Shown here: positions 23,916 through 34,877 of the stretch, piece after piece
How the letters are laid out: each line of letters begins with the position of its first letter
Numbering within the stretch: position 1 is the first letter of the stretch
Assembly (NCBI GenBank): GCA_029216955.1
Contig: JANAVB010023997.1
Location: 1,720,991-1,784,990, forward strand
From: Iris pallida
Lineage: Eukaryota; Streptophyta; Magnoliopsida; Asparagales; Iridaceae
Direction of reading: 5' to 3'
DNA length: 64,000 nt
Program-made: the position numbers and the translations under genes
Notes under the pieces: generated by a model
Databases searched by the model: none
The model's input: only the letters and a program-made list of their open reading frames with translations
What the model was told of the DNA's origin: nothing

Positions 23916-25615
23916 GAGCCGCTAAAAAGGGGACCCCGTACTCCAAAATCGGGTGCCAGCAGACCAAAGGAGGTGGCGGGCTCATCTGAAGAGCACATTC
24001 CGCCGATTGTGATGTCTCCCGTAGAGGAGAGCCCGGACGATGTTGTTGTTATGGAGATTCCAGTATCTCCAGATTATGTCGGGAGGGAAGCTGAGGATGC
24101 ACCAGCTTCCGTGATGGTGCAAGCCACCGTAGGGGCTTTGGACATTGAGGGTCCAGCAGACACAGGGCTTCTAGATGAGGAAGTAGAGTGGAGTTCGTCG
24201 TCTTCAGATGACGTTCCTCCTGAGATGAGTGGGCCTGTTGCGGGAGCAACAGACATAATTGAAACAGAGGAGAGGGCTGATTCCCCGCCTTGTCATGATG
24301 ATGGGAGGCTGGCTACAGCGTTGCCGAGCCCTACCCCAGACTCAGCAGCAGAGGCTGAGGTGGCTGCCGACCGGGAGGTAGTGACAGATTCTATCCCCGC
24401 GGAGGGATTTGATGATGAAAATGAGACTCGTCCGCCGAGCCTGACTCTAGAGGAGCCGAGTCAGGAAACAAGTACTGATCTCGCTGCTCTGCCGGAGGGG
24501 GAATATCCCGTACGACCTGCTGATAGTGTGTTGGAGACGGATGAGGTAGCCCCTGACGCCGGTGGTCCCTCCGAGCTTGAGAAGGGTAAGGGTTTGCTGG
24601 AACCCTCTGTTGCTCCTTCTACTTGGGGTACGATATCGACGCCCCTCTTGGCTTCTTCCGCTCATTTGGCTCTTCGGGCCAGTAGCGAAGTTCAAGCCCC
24701 TGTTGAGGGAGAGTCCGTTGATGTCGAGGTTTCAGCCTCGCAGATTAAAGTCGGCTGATTTTCTTCCGGTCCGCCGTCTAGCGCAGTTCCTCCAACTCCT
24801 GCTATGATGCCGCAAGTGCTGGCGGATGCATATGAGTATATGAAGTTTATTGTTGAGGCGGTATATAAGATGCTGCAGAGGGGCGTATCGGTAGTGATGA
24901 ATGCCAATGGGAGTTTCGCGACGGTAAAAACCCTGGCGCTCTATCACATCAGTCTGATACGTTCCCACCAGGGCCATGATCATATGGCCGAGATTTTGAT
25001 GGCATCGGTGGCCGAGATGGACCAGCTGCTTTCCGAGTTTCAGTGTATCCAGCGAAATGATCTCTCCGTCCTGATAGATACGGAAAAGGAAAAGTTGATC
25101 GCTGAGACTGAGTCCTCTTATCTGGCCGTCGTGGGTGTCTGGAAACACGAGGTGGCTGAAACTGAGGCTGCGGTAGAGAGGCTATCTCAGTCCATACAGG
25201 AGAAGGTAGAGTTACGAGCTGCGTTGGACGCTAGTATAGCGGAGGTTGATGCCAAGATTCGCCTCCTTGAAGACCAGCGGGCCCAACTCTTATTAGATGC
25301 TGAGCGAGTCCAGGCTGAACATGTAGCATCTAAGGAGGAGGAAGCGGCTTTCACCCGCCAGGCTCTTTCCCTGGCTCAGCAGCGGCAATAGTTGGACGAG
25401 AAGCATGAGGATGACACTTCTCCTGAGGCCATAGAAATGATGCGTCAAGAAGTCAAACGCCGAGTCCTGGTGACCGCAGAGACTCGGGCGGCAGACTTGA
25501 AGCGTCGGATCGGAGAGCTTTCAGCCAATCCCAGTGATGCTTAGGGATTGTAGCCTCTCCTTTTTTTTGTTGTGTAATTTGCAACTCTTGCTGGGGATAT
25601 ATTTCTTTAATTTTA

Positions 25616-25621
25616 AATAAA
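25616..25621 (+). terminator. Polyadenylation signal of antisense gene (C)
   Basis: aataaa lies 72 bp after the final stop, in T-rich sequence. Element D has AATAAA at the matching place (56455-56460, minus). Confidence 0.45.
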
Positions 25622-25741
25622 GAATGAAAAGTTTTGTGGTATGTTCGTTTTTGCTGTCATGAACTTAATGATTTGTGTGAACCTATTATCTTTTGCGCAC
25701 CTTGGTTGTTAGGTACAAATAATAAGTTTGGGAGAACCTGA

Positions 25742-26055
25742 CATGTTTGCTCAGAGGTGATGTGGACGTGGCAAATATGGGGTTCAAATGATGGAATCTT
25801 CCTACTCAGAGGTGTTATGGACGTGGTAGGAATGACTCTGGAGGGATACGCGGAACTACTCAGAGGTAATGTGGACGTGGAAGTTCTGCGATCAACGTAC
25901 GACAACGTCGGGGTTATCTGTATGGGATGTTTACTCAGAGGTAATATGGACGTGGTAAACATGATGGTTAGCGCAGTCTTACGGAGCGTAAGATTTCGCT
26001 TTATAGGGCGTAGGGGAACAACTCAGAGGAAATATAGACGTGGTTGTCCTTCTAC
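25742..26055. repeat. Array of five stem-loops with a common 20-nt loop (C)
   Basis: Loops at 25751-25770, 25806-25825, 25860-25879, 25935-25954 and 26023-26042 follow TCAGAGGTRATRTGGACGTG, with three changes in the last. Each is closed by its own complementary arms: CATGTTTGC/GCAAATATG, TTCCTAC/GTAGGAA, CGCGGAACTAC/GAAGTTCTGCG, ATGTTTAC/GTAAACAT and GTAGGGGAACAAC/GTTGTCCTTCTAC. Stems 1 and 5 contain G-T pairs and stems 3 and 5 one mismatch each. The array lies between the convergent ends of integrase and the antisense gene. See the matching array in D. Confidence 0.8.
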
Positions 26056-26190
26056 TGGAGGATAGAACGCCACGGAACAACTGGGTTCCGAAAGCGTAAG
26101 ATTGTGTGGAAGAGAATTGTACGTGAGCCCCGATGATTGGGTCTACAAACTTCCTTGTTGGTGAAGATAGAAGTACATGTTTGAAGGATG

Positions 26191-27335
26191 TCAAGAGTAG
26201 TACTTCTTTAGGAACTTGCCGTTGATGGTCATCATGAACAAGTCCCCATTGGGTTTGGTGAGGCGGTAAGCACCGTTTGAGTATACCGTCTCTATGATGA
26301 AAGGCCCCTCCCACTTGGGCTCAAACTTTCCTGGTGTCTTATGAGTCAACACCATCGACCTCCTGACTGCCAGAACCAGGTTGCCTACTTGGAAAGTCCT
26401 CTGCTTGACCTTCTTGTTGAAAGCCTGTGATATACGGGCTTGATAGAGTTTGATGCGCTGTTGAGCTAGGAGACATTTTTCGTCAAGTGCCTCCAATTCT
26501 TGCAGACGGCGAAGTTGATTGTCTTCCTCTGTTAGTTGATTTGTGATCGCTACACGGAGTGAGGGTATCTGGATCTCGAGAGGCAGTACCGCTTCGCTCC
26601 CGTAGACCAGGAAGAATGGTGTGTTGCCCGTCGGGGTCCGTACCATTGTGCGGTAGTCCCAAAGGCATTCGACGAGCTTTTCATCCCAGTCGCGTTTGTT
26701 AGATGACACGACCTTTTTGAGTAGCCTGACGATGGTCTTATTGAATGCCTCGGCCAATCCGTTTGCTGCCGGATTGTAGACGGTGGATGCCACGTTTTGA
26801 ATGCGATTCTTGTCACAGAATCTGCTGAAAATATGGCTGATGAACTGAGGACCATTATTATGGATAATCCTCCGAAGTACCCCAAAACGGTAGATGACAT
26901 GGTGCTTGATGAAGCTGACCACCCTGGAGATCTTTACTTCCGCCAGTAGAACTGCTTCTGCTCATTTGGAAAAGTAGTCGGTGATGGCTAGGATGAATCG
27001 GTGCCCCCTTGATGAAAGAGGGGTGATTGGTCCCATAATGTCCATGCCCCAAGCTTTGAAGGGCTACGAGGCGACCGTAGGATGTAGTGGTTCTGATGGT
27101 GTATGGATGAAGTCAGCATGGAGTTGGCAAGCATGGCAGTTCTTAGCATAGTCGACATCGTCGGCTGCCATGGTTGGCCAATAGTAGCCCATGCGTCGCA
27201 GTCAATCCTGTAACTTAGGGCCAGGTTGATGGGCCCTACAGGTTTCGTCGTGAGCTTCTCGAAGGGCTTCGGCTGCTTCTTCGTTGGATAAACATCGAAG
27301 GAGAAGTCCATCGTAGGAGCGTCGGTACATCATTT
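26191..27335 (-). pseudogene. Element C integrase
   Basis: Reads from MYRRSYDGLLLRCL to the natural end FLKKYYS at 26191. The zinc-binding arm (HDETCRAHQPGPKL) and catalytic segments (HNNGPQFISH, then YNPAANGLAEAFNK with Glu) are visible. A TGA replaces Arg at about 27212 and another replaces Trp in FSKWAEAV near 26960. There is no chromodomain, as expected for the Tat lineage. Confidence 0.88.
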
Positions 27336-29423
27336 TAGTGGCTGTATCATAATAGAATCGAAGAAAACGCCTCCTGACCGAGACGGCTTCTTTGGGGTCT
27401 TCTGGGAGAATTTCGTAGACAGCGAAGTCGATGAACAGGAACCTCCAGTCTCGGACATTAACACTGGTACTTGTTGACATGGCATGGGCTATTTGTGAGC
27501 CTAGGTTGTTTTTAGGACAGACCAAGTCTCGACCAACTACCGTGACGTAGTGTTGAGTCCCGAGGGGTGCTGCCAATGAGGCTGCGAGGCCAGCCAGAGT
27601 GTCAGCCTCCAGATTTTGTAAACGAGGTACATGTTCAATGAAGAACTTGGTGAAGGTTGAAATGATGTTCAATGTAACTTCATGGTAAGGAATCAGATCT
27701 TTATGGCGAACTTCGTATTGCCCTCTGATCTGGTTAACGACGAGTTTTGAGTCGCCGTAGGCTTCCAGATGATTTACCCCCAGCTGTTGTGCCAGCTGGA
27801 GTCCTATGATGAGCGCGTTGTACTCGACAACATTGTTGGAGCACGGCTTCGAAAGGGAGTAGGCACGCTGGATGACCAACTGATCGGGGGAGACTAAGAC
27901 TACCCCCACTCCTGCGATGATTTGGCCTTTGGGGCCTGTTCTTGAAGCGCCATCGAAAAACATCTGCCAGACGGGGCTTTCTTCGGTGACGTTTGATTCT
28001 TGGACCTCATCCGGGATGTTTTCATAGAGTCTGGAGGACTCTGGGATGGGGTGTGCAGCTAAAAAGTCGGCTAGAGCCTGACCCTTGATGGCTTTTTGTG
28101 GAACGAACACCATGTTGTATGGCGTTAGCAGGATTGCCTATGTAGCTAGCCGGGAGTTCAATGACCCTGGCTTCGTCATGAGAACTCTGAGTGGATTGAC
28201 TTGGGAGATGACATGAATTGTCTAGCCCGAGACATAATGGCGAGTCTTCTGGATGGCAAATACCAAAGCCAAACACTTTTTTTCAACGGGGTTGTACCGG
28301 TGTTTGGCCTCGATCAGTATTCTACTAAGGTAGTAGATAGCTTGCTCATAGCCTGTATCGCTGTTCTGAGCTAGCAAAGCACCGAAGGAATGATCCATGG
28401 CGCGGACGTAGAGGAGATATGGTTTACCGGCGACGGATGCCACCAGGATTGGCGGGCTCGTCAAGTAAGCCTTGATATCGTCGAAAGCTTTTTGGCATTC
28501 CTCTGTCCAGACGTAAGAGACTCCCTTCTTCATGAGCCGGGTGAAGGGTTGACATTTTCCGGAAAGGTTTGCTATAAACCTCCAGATGTATGCCAGACGC
28601 CCCTGCAGGCCTCGAAGTTCTCGGAGGTTCTTCGGAGGGTCCATGTCAAGGATGGCTTTGGTCTTCTCGGGATCGACATGAATGCCTTTCGCCGTGATAA
28701 TGAAACCCAAGAACTCTCCGCTAGAAACCCCTAGGAAGGATTTAGCGGGGTTCATCTTGAGTTGATGCGCTCGCATGAGATTAAAGACTGTCTTAAGGTC
28801 TTATAGGTGATATCCTTTGAGACGGCTTTTGACTGCGATGTCATCAACATAGCACTCAACTATCTTGCGAAGATGTTGACGGAAGATGGTACTCATAGCC
28901 CGTTGGTATGTAGCACCAGCATTTTTAAGCCAAAGGGCATCACTGTGTAGCAGAAAACACCCTTTGGAGTCCTGAATGACGTGTATTTTGCGTCATCGGG
29001 GAACATCTTGATCTGGTTGTAGCCCGAATACCCATCCATGAAAGACGTGCGTTCGAAGCTACATGTGTTGTCGATCATCACGTCGGTGATTGAAAGCGGA
29101 AATTCGTCCTTCGGGCAAGCAGTGTTAAGATCCCTGAAGTCGATACAGACTCGTATCTTCCCGTTCTTCTTGGTGACTGGGACGACGTTGGCCACCCAAT
29201 CCGGGTGTTGTTCTTCACGAATAAATTCGCTGGTCAGGAGTTTGTCTACTTCCTGATCGATAGCGTTCATGATGTCAGGACGAAAACGTCGCTGTTGTTG
29301 CTTTATAGGCTTGTCATCAGGTAAGATGTTAAGCCTATGTATCACGATCTGAGGATCAAGTTCCGACATATCTTCGTAGCTCCAGGCAAAGACGTCGATA
29401 TATTCTTTAGCCAATTGGACCAA
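27336..29423 (-). pseudogene. Element C RT, RNase H and second RNase H
   Basis: RT starts in the 29423-28893 frame (VTKKNGKIRVCIDFRDLN, then FMDGYSGYNQI). It is broken at ALKMLV near 28900, so the YVDD region near 28850 is out of frame. RNase H (YLLYVRAMDHSFGALLAQ) follows, then stops at about 28222 (Q to stop) and 28130 (W to stop). The second, archaeal-type RNase H (MFFDGASRTGPKG, NNVVEYNALI, EAYGDSKLVVNQ, LEADTLAG) is open in 28113-27202 with all four catalytic acids. Confidence 0.88.
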
Positions 29424-30870
29424 AGATTCCCGGTCTTCTCCTTTTAGGCTTTTGCTGATGAAGATGGGTTTGGAAGAAGATCCATCCCCAAGGTCGATCT
29501 GTTCGACTTCGTCTTCGGTAGGGGGTTCGCGTAATTCAAAACGAGACTCCTACTGTTCTCCTAGGCGTTGAGCCCAGGGTTCTTCCTCGAAGAATTCTGG
29601 TATTTGGTCTTCGCCTTCATCTTCTTGAGATTGTGCAGATGTCATGTTGGCTGATAGCACTTTCTTGAAGACTGATCCAATACTGGTTTCGAAATCCCAA
29701 GTTGATGCTTCGGATGAATGTGAATGTTCTACTTCTTCTGCCTCCGAACTCTCTGGAGTTGACGGTGGCGTGACATAGCCCACCCCCCCGTCGAGTTCGA
29801 TGATAGTAGTCCTGCGGCTTTCCTTTAGGTGTTGGGAGCCGGAGAGGAAGACGTCGACCCTTGCCATAGTTCAGGCCTTTGTTGCTTTTTAGATCGTACC
29901 CCATCTTTTGGATGAGGTACTTTGCCTTGTCCATGTACCGATAGACTTGTATTCTACCGGTATCTAGTTCTTGCTCGAGTGGCGGGAGGTCTTGATGATA
30001 CTCGACTTTGTCGAAGTTGATGGATTCTTCGTCTCGATTCTGCGGTAGGACTACAAAACAGACCCCTTGGGACGGGACTACTCGATTTACATGATTGACG
30101 GTCGTTATTTGTGTTTACAACGACCGTAGAGCATTATCTAACGTATACATGGCATTCCAATATGGAAGACTAGAATAATTAAAAGATACTCTATTATTGA
30201 TAAAACACAAGATTTTGTCCCCCGAGATTACATTATCCAGAGAGGGTGCATCTATATCAGCAGATATATATTCCTCTAACTCTTCATCTGTGAGTACTGG
30301 GATTGGATCGGAAGAGTCCACCACAGCTTTGACCTTGGGATCCAAGAGGACTATGTGGGCCTTCTCCGGCAGCTTGGATGAGACGGATGATTATGGAGGC
30401 TTGCCTTTAAGACGCACCTTCAGAGGTGCCTCAACTGCGCCTTCAGTGGCTGGTGCCTTCCCCTGTAGTTTTGCCACAAGGGGAGCCGATGTTTGAGGTG
30501 ACTTTTCCTTGAGCCTTATCTTCAAGGGAGCTTCAATAGATGTTCTACCTAGAGCAGTTGGTGCTTTTCCAGGTAGCTTGATAGTCATAGGAGGCAGTAT
30601 CTGAGGCAATTTTCCTTTGAGTCGGATCTTCAAAGGAGCGTCGGGAATCATCTCGGGCTCCATTTCCGGCTCTGCCACTGTTTCTGCTTTATCATCAGCG
30701 TCGTTGGCTTCCCCTTCGTCGAGTGACTTGTATAGGGTAGCATCAGTGAAGTAGGCTTCGACCCCATTGAAAGGGTCAATGTCTGCAAACTCCGTCCGGA
30801 TGATGTCGTTGGTGGACACGTACTTCATACATTGGTGGAGTGTAGATGGCACCACCATGTAGTCATGCAG
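29424..30870 (-). pseudogene. Element C linker between protease and RT
   Basis: Follows the TAG after protease. It reads VVPSTLHQCMKYVSTN, then an acidic stretch, then four basic repeats around LKIRLKGK (about 30620-30395). A YFINNRVSFNYS segment comes next, then a G-patch-like motif (QKMGYDLKSNKGLNYGKGRR, about 29910), then an acidic tail. There are frame breaks at about 30390, 30110 and 29870. The function is unknown. The same module is in D. Confidence 0.7.
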
Positions 30871-33800
30871 CTACGGATGACCCAGTAGGAGGTTGTAGTT
30901 GACGTCAGCATCCACGACATAGCAAGTCACCTCGGTTCTGAGGTTACCAATATGATACTTCAGCCGTATTTTGCCCAGCGGCTCGCTTTTGCTAGCATTG
31001 AAGCCACTGATTGTTGTGTTGGAAGGTGCCAGTCGGTACATTAGGGTCCCCAGTGTTGAGAGCAGCGTCTTCGGGATGATGCTGAGGGAAGACCCCAGAT
31101 CCATCTGAATCCGCTTCACCTTGACGGAACCGACATACCCTGTATAATACAGTGGCCTGTTGTGTCGGTTGTGTTTGAGCAGCATGTCTTGTTGGATAAA
31201 GGTTATATTGGGGATAACTTCATCCGCACAATGACAGTACGCACACGTAGTCAGAGTATCCTCAGGCTGCTTGACCTGACTGATGAAGGACTCAGCATCC
31301 TTTAGGGCTTCACAGAAAGCTTCACGAGTGTCCTTGGAAAGACGAAGGAGCTCAAACAGAGATAGACGGACAGGAGTACGGGCAAGTTGTGCCAGTATGT
31401 CGAAGTTGTGGGGCTTGGCTAGCCCCGAAGCATTCTCCTTTCGCAGAGGCTTGTCGAAACGGGCCTCTACATGCTTCTGCTTGTTGGCTGCTGGAGGCCT
31501 AGATGAGCCCTCTTCCTGGACAGCAGGGACGATGCAAGAAGGCACCACCTCGACGGCAGCTTCGTCAGGTTGGACATTCTGATGTGAACGCGTCTGTACA
31601 GGAAGTGCCTCTTCCGCAGAGAAAGAGACCATACGGCAAGACTTGATCTTCCTGTCCTTAGTTTTGGAGGTAGAGCGTACCTCCGGTTGAGTAACCTCGG
31701 AGACGAGATCAGGGTGAACCCATAAGACCTCTCCCCGAGATGTGGTGAGTGGGATGAGTCCACTCACATTGTCACGGGTAGGTGGTAGATTGACCACCTC
31801 CATTGTCGCCTTAGGGATGGGGACGACGCCATCTTGTGTTGTGGTTGGCGGCAAGGTACCAAATTGGAGTGACACCAGGTTAGCCGAGACCGTTTTCTCT
31901 TCGTAGTCGACGGAGATAACATCCGCATTGATCATGCACTGGATGTAGTTTTTGAGGACGTAGCAGTCCTTAGTTGGATGTCCAACAAACCGATGGTAGT
32001 GACAATACCTCGGATTGTCTACTTTCCCAACCTCGTCGGGACGCTTCGGGTCCGGCAACTTGATCTTGTCACCCTGCTTCAGTATCTCGAAAAGTTGCAG
32101 GGTGTCTTCATCGTTGAAAGAATAAACCTCCTTTGGCCTTGGTACAAGTGGAGGCTTCTGGGTAGGTGCTGATGCACCTTTGGATGCATTGACAGTCAAT
32201 GCCTGTTTTCCCTTCGTCTTTCGTCCAGGGTTGTTGGCTGCAGGCCGTTTTCCCTTATCCTCAAAGGCAGGGAAACTAACTCCCAGAAGGTGAGCATTGG
32301 ACGCTTTCTTTTCTGCTTCTTCGGCTTCGATGATCAAGGCACTCCAGTCGGGAGGAGGAGTAGAGTTGAGCCAGAGTTTGATCGCAGGCAGCATGTTCAT
32401 TCTGCAGGAGGAGAGGAGTGCATGTTCTGGTATGCCCGGGGGCAGTCTGAAGCAGGCCTGTCGGAAGCGTTCGATGAATACTCGAACTGTTTCCTTCTCC
32501 TTCTGACGTATCTCTATGAGGGACGCCATTGTCATGTCCTTCCCTCCGTCGTAGAAACGATCGAGGAAAAGATGCGTCAAGTTGTCGAAGGAAGATATGG
32601 AGTTGTCGGGGAGGCTGCAGTACCAGTCGTACGCCACTCCTTTCAGTGTCCCGACAAATATGCTGGTGAGTAGTGCGTCCTCCTTGGGAGATGTCCCGTT
32701 TGAGACTGGAAGTACGTCAGATAGTGACACGGAGAGTCCTTCCCGTCGTATGGCGTCAATGTTTATGGTTTATACTTAGGAGGATAAACCACTTTATTCC
32801 ATTCGAGGAGATATGGTTGGGGGATCCCCATCTTTTGGCGCTCCTCTTGTCTATTCTTGGACTCAAAGCGCTCGCGCAAGTCTCTGATCATTTCGACCAC
32901 ATCTTCCGTGGAGCTGGGAGTCGGGGAAGGTGGTACCGCCTGGAATTGAACATTTGAAGGCTCCGATGTCCGTGGTGCTTCGCGACGATCTGTATCCAAG
33001 GATACCCGTTGAAGGGGTACACTTAATTCTCCATTGGCCCCTGGGTCAGGACCAGTAGACGGCGCTCTGGCCAAAGCGGACCGAATTTTAAACACTGCTT
33101 GAGTCAGTGTTTGCATGGAGGCAAAGAGGGTTTTGAGTCCTCCCTCCAGGGTATCCATGCGCTGGACGAGGTCTGCTGGCGGCGTATCTGGCTCGGTATC
33201 ACCCCCAGTCATGTATACTGTCATGACACGGCTGGAGTCGGATGGATCAGTTGAGGCTTCGCTTTCGACCTCGCTCTCTTGTAGGGGAGTTGCCTCTCCT
33301 GGAGCTTCGTCCTGGCTACCACCAGCTACGTTCTGGAGGACACCCTCGTCTTCGGAAGAAGTATCCGCAAGGGCCTGATTACCCCCAGTTCTGACTTGGA
33401 GGACTTCCTCGTCTTCGAGACATAGATCCACAGGGGCCAGACTACCCCCAGCTACGTCCGGGAGGCTGACTTCGTCTCTAGGATGAAGATCCACCCCAGC
33501 TGTGCGCCGGAGGACATCTTCGTCTTCAGAAGGAGGATCAACAAGGGCTTGACTACCCCCAGCTTCCTCCAAGATCTTCTTTCTCCCCCGAGTACCTTCA
33601 AACACTCCGGAGGACGGGACAGTTGTCTTGGTTTTCCTCGGCTGGCTCTTGGACGAGGACGAGGAATTGCCAGTCGCCTTTCGGATTGACGAGGAGTTAG
33701 AGATTACGTTGCATGAAGCAACCTTTAGTTCTGGCTCCTCTTTTATTGACACCTTCTTCCCGAGGCGACGTCGGAGGGGTGTTAATGATTGCAGCGGCTG

Positions 33801-34877
33801 GAACACTGACTGTCTTGGTGGGACTGCTGCCTTGTAACAGCAGTTGATGGTGACTACAGCACAGGTGTGCCCTGTGAGAGGCATATTGTGCTTGTCAATC
33901 GACTCTCCTGATCGACGTTTGTGAGTGATCACGTTACGCAGATCGTTGGAGGAGAGTGCCACCTTCGCACCCCCATCAGGCGCATAGCAAGGCCAAGCGT
34001 CGGGGTGGTCAAGTGAATACTGCGCCCCCTGATCCAACACCAAACAGGCGCTCAGATCAGTAGTGGGGGAACAATATTTACAGTGACTTGAACGAATCTC
34101 AGACGCATAACCAGTGGAGGCACGGGAGTTCAAGACCACAGGGTTTGCCTTACTCGACTTGGTTGTGAACGCAACAGATGCGCCCAAGTGAGACAAGGAC
34201 TTTTAAGGTCGACTCATTTTTGGCGCAGAAGCACCCGAGTCGATCTTATACAGCTTACCATCAGCAGCACGCATGATTGTGAGCGCATGCTTCTGGTTTG
34301 CTGTCGGCATAGCACATTTGTGGCGCATGGCCCGTGCTGCCTTAGACTTCTTCGTACCAGCCCGCTAGGATGCATAGTACTCAGAGTCCAAATTCTCCTT
34401 GCCACTACAGCGAGTGAATCTGTCAAAGACAGAGACCTTCTGTGGCGCATCAGAGGTGATGCGTAGGACATTAGCTGCGCCCATGCTCCGTCGACGCATC
34501 TTCCTCGCCTAAGACGGAGATGGCTGGGGAATGTGGTCAGCCGCACGTTTCCCCGAGAGATATGCTGCACCGGTGGGCACATCTTGGTCGCTGAGGACGT
34601 CAGCGGGAAGGAAAGGCTGTATTAGAGCATCCCCTTCGGTGGTGGTGTCAGAAGCGTCGACCTTGCGTACCCAGACTTGGCGAGTCTTCTTCGGCTTCGG
34701 CAGCTACTTCGAAGGACTCGTACTGCCTTCAGAGTTGAACTCCTCATACGCCTGTTGATTGAGGCGTACGACCAGCGTCTTGTGGGAGGAGCCCACCTTC
34801 ACGTCGTCAGATTATGACACAGCTTTCTCGGTGGAGAAGAAAGGGGTCCCCAGCAGAGTCGCCAGCTTGTTTGCCAT
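30871..34877 (-). pseudogene. gag: Element C gag-protease
   Basis: The frame opens at an ATG in the last 10 bp of the 5' LTR (34877) and runs through the PBS as MANKLATLLG. A TAA soon follows (VS-stop-SDD). The 34196-32763 piece holds a low-complexity region with repeated GGSQALVD..SEDEDVL blocks. The 32730-30871 piece holds the gag fold (VAYDWYCSLPDNSISSF, then FRQACFRLPPG), a CHYH-type zinc knuckle (CHYHRFVGHPTKDC) and the protease motif MDLGSSLSIIP, where D has DPGSS. The two pieces are separated by a stop (P-stop-T) and a frameshift near 32765. The region ends at a TAG shared with D. Confidence 0.85.
34848..34864 (-). other. Primer binding site of element C
   Basis: The minus strand reads TGGCGACTCTGCTGGGG, three bases inside the 5' LTR end. 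This is the sequence type usually attributed to a tRNA-Arg primer in Tat/Ogre elements. It overlaps the start of gag. Confidence 0.75.

Larger units (their letters stand above)
20846..25544 (+). pseudogene. Antisense spliced gene of element C (plant-mobile-domain-like)
   Basis: Three exons can be inferred: 20846-20966, 21560-23850 and 23916-25544. Joining them keeps the frame across both junctions. Exon 1 is a basic Gly/Arg/Lys N-terminus. Exon 2 holds a region resembling the plant mobile domain of Tat-element extra ORFs (TELREIGLTAAIRATPAG, FFTPVGELGLALHKMYEVS, EEYFPTNEKF; about 22250-22520) and continues to RSYRPPEVGYQ. Exon 3 has an acidic, Ser/Pro-rich stretch (about 23980-24750), then a long coiled coil (24830-25540) rich in Glu, Ala and Arg. 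The copy is dead. It has a 1-base deletion at about 21811, an extra G in the run 21977-21983, and stops at 22774, 23206, 23365, 24756 and 25389. The role in the element is unknown. Related extra ORFs occur in other Tat elements. Confidence 0.75.
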
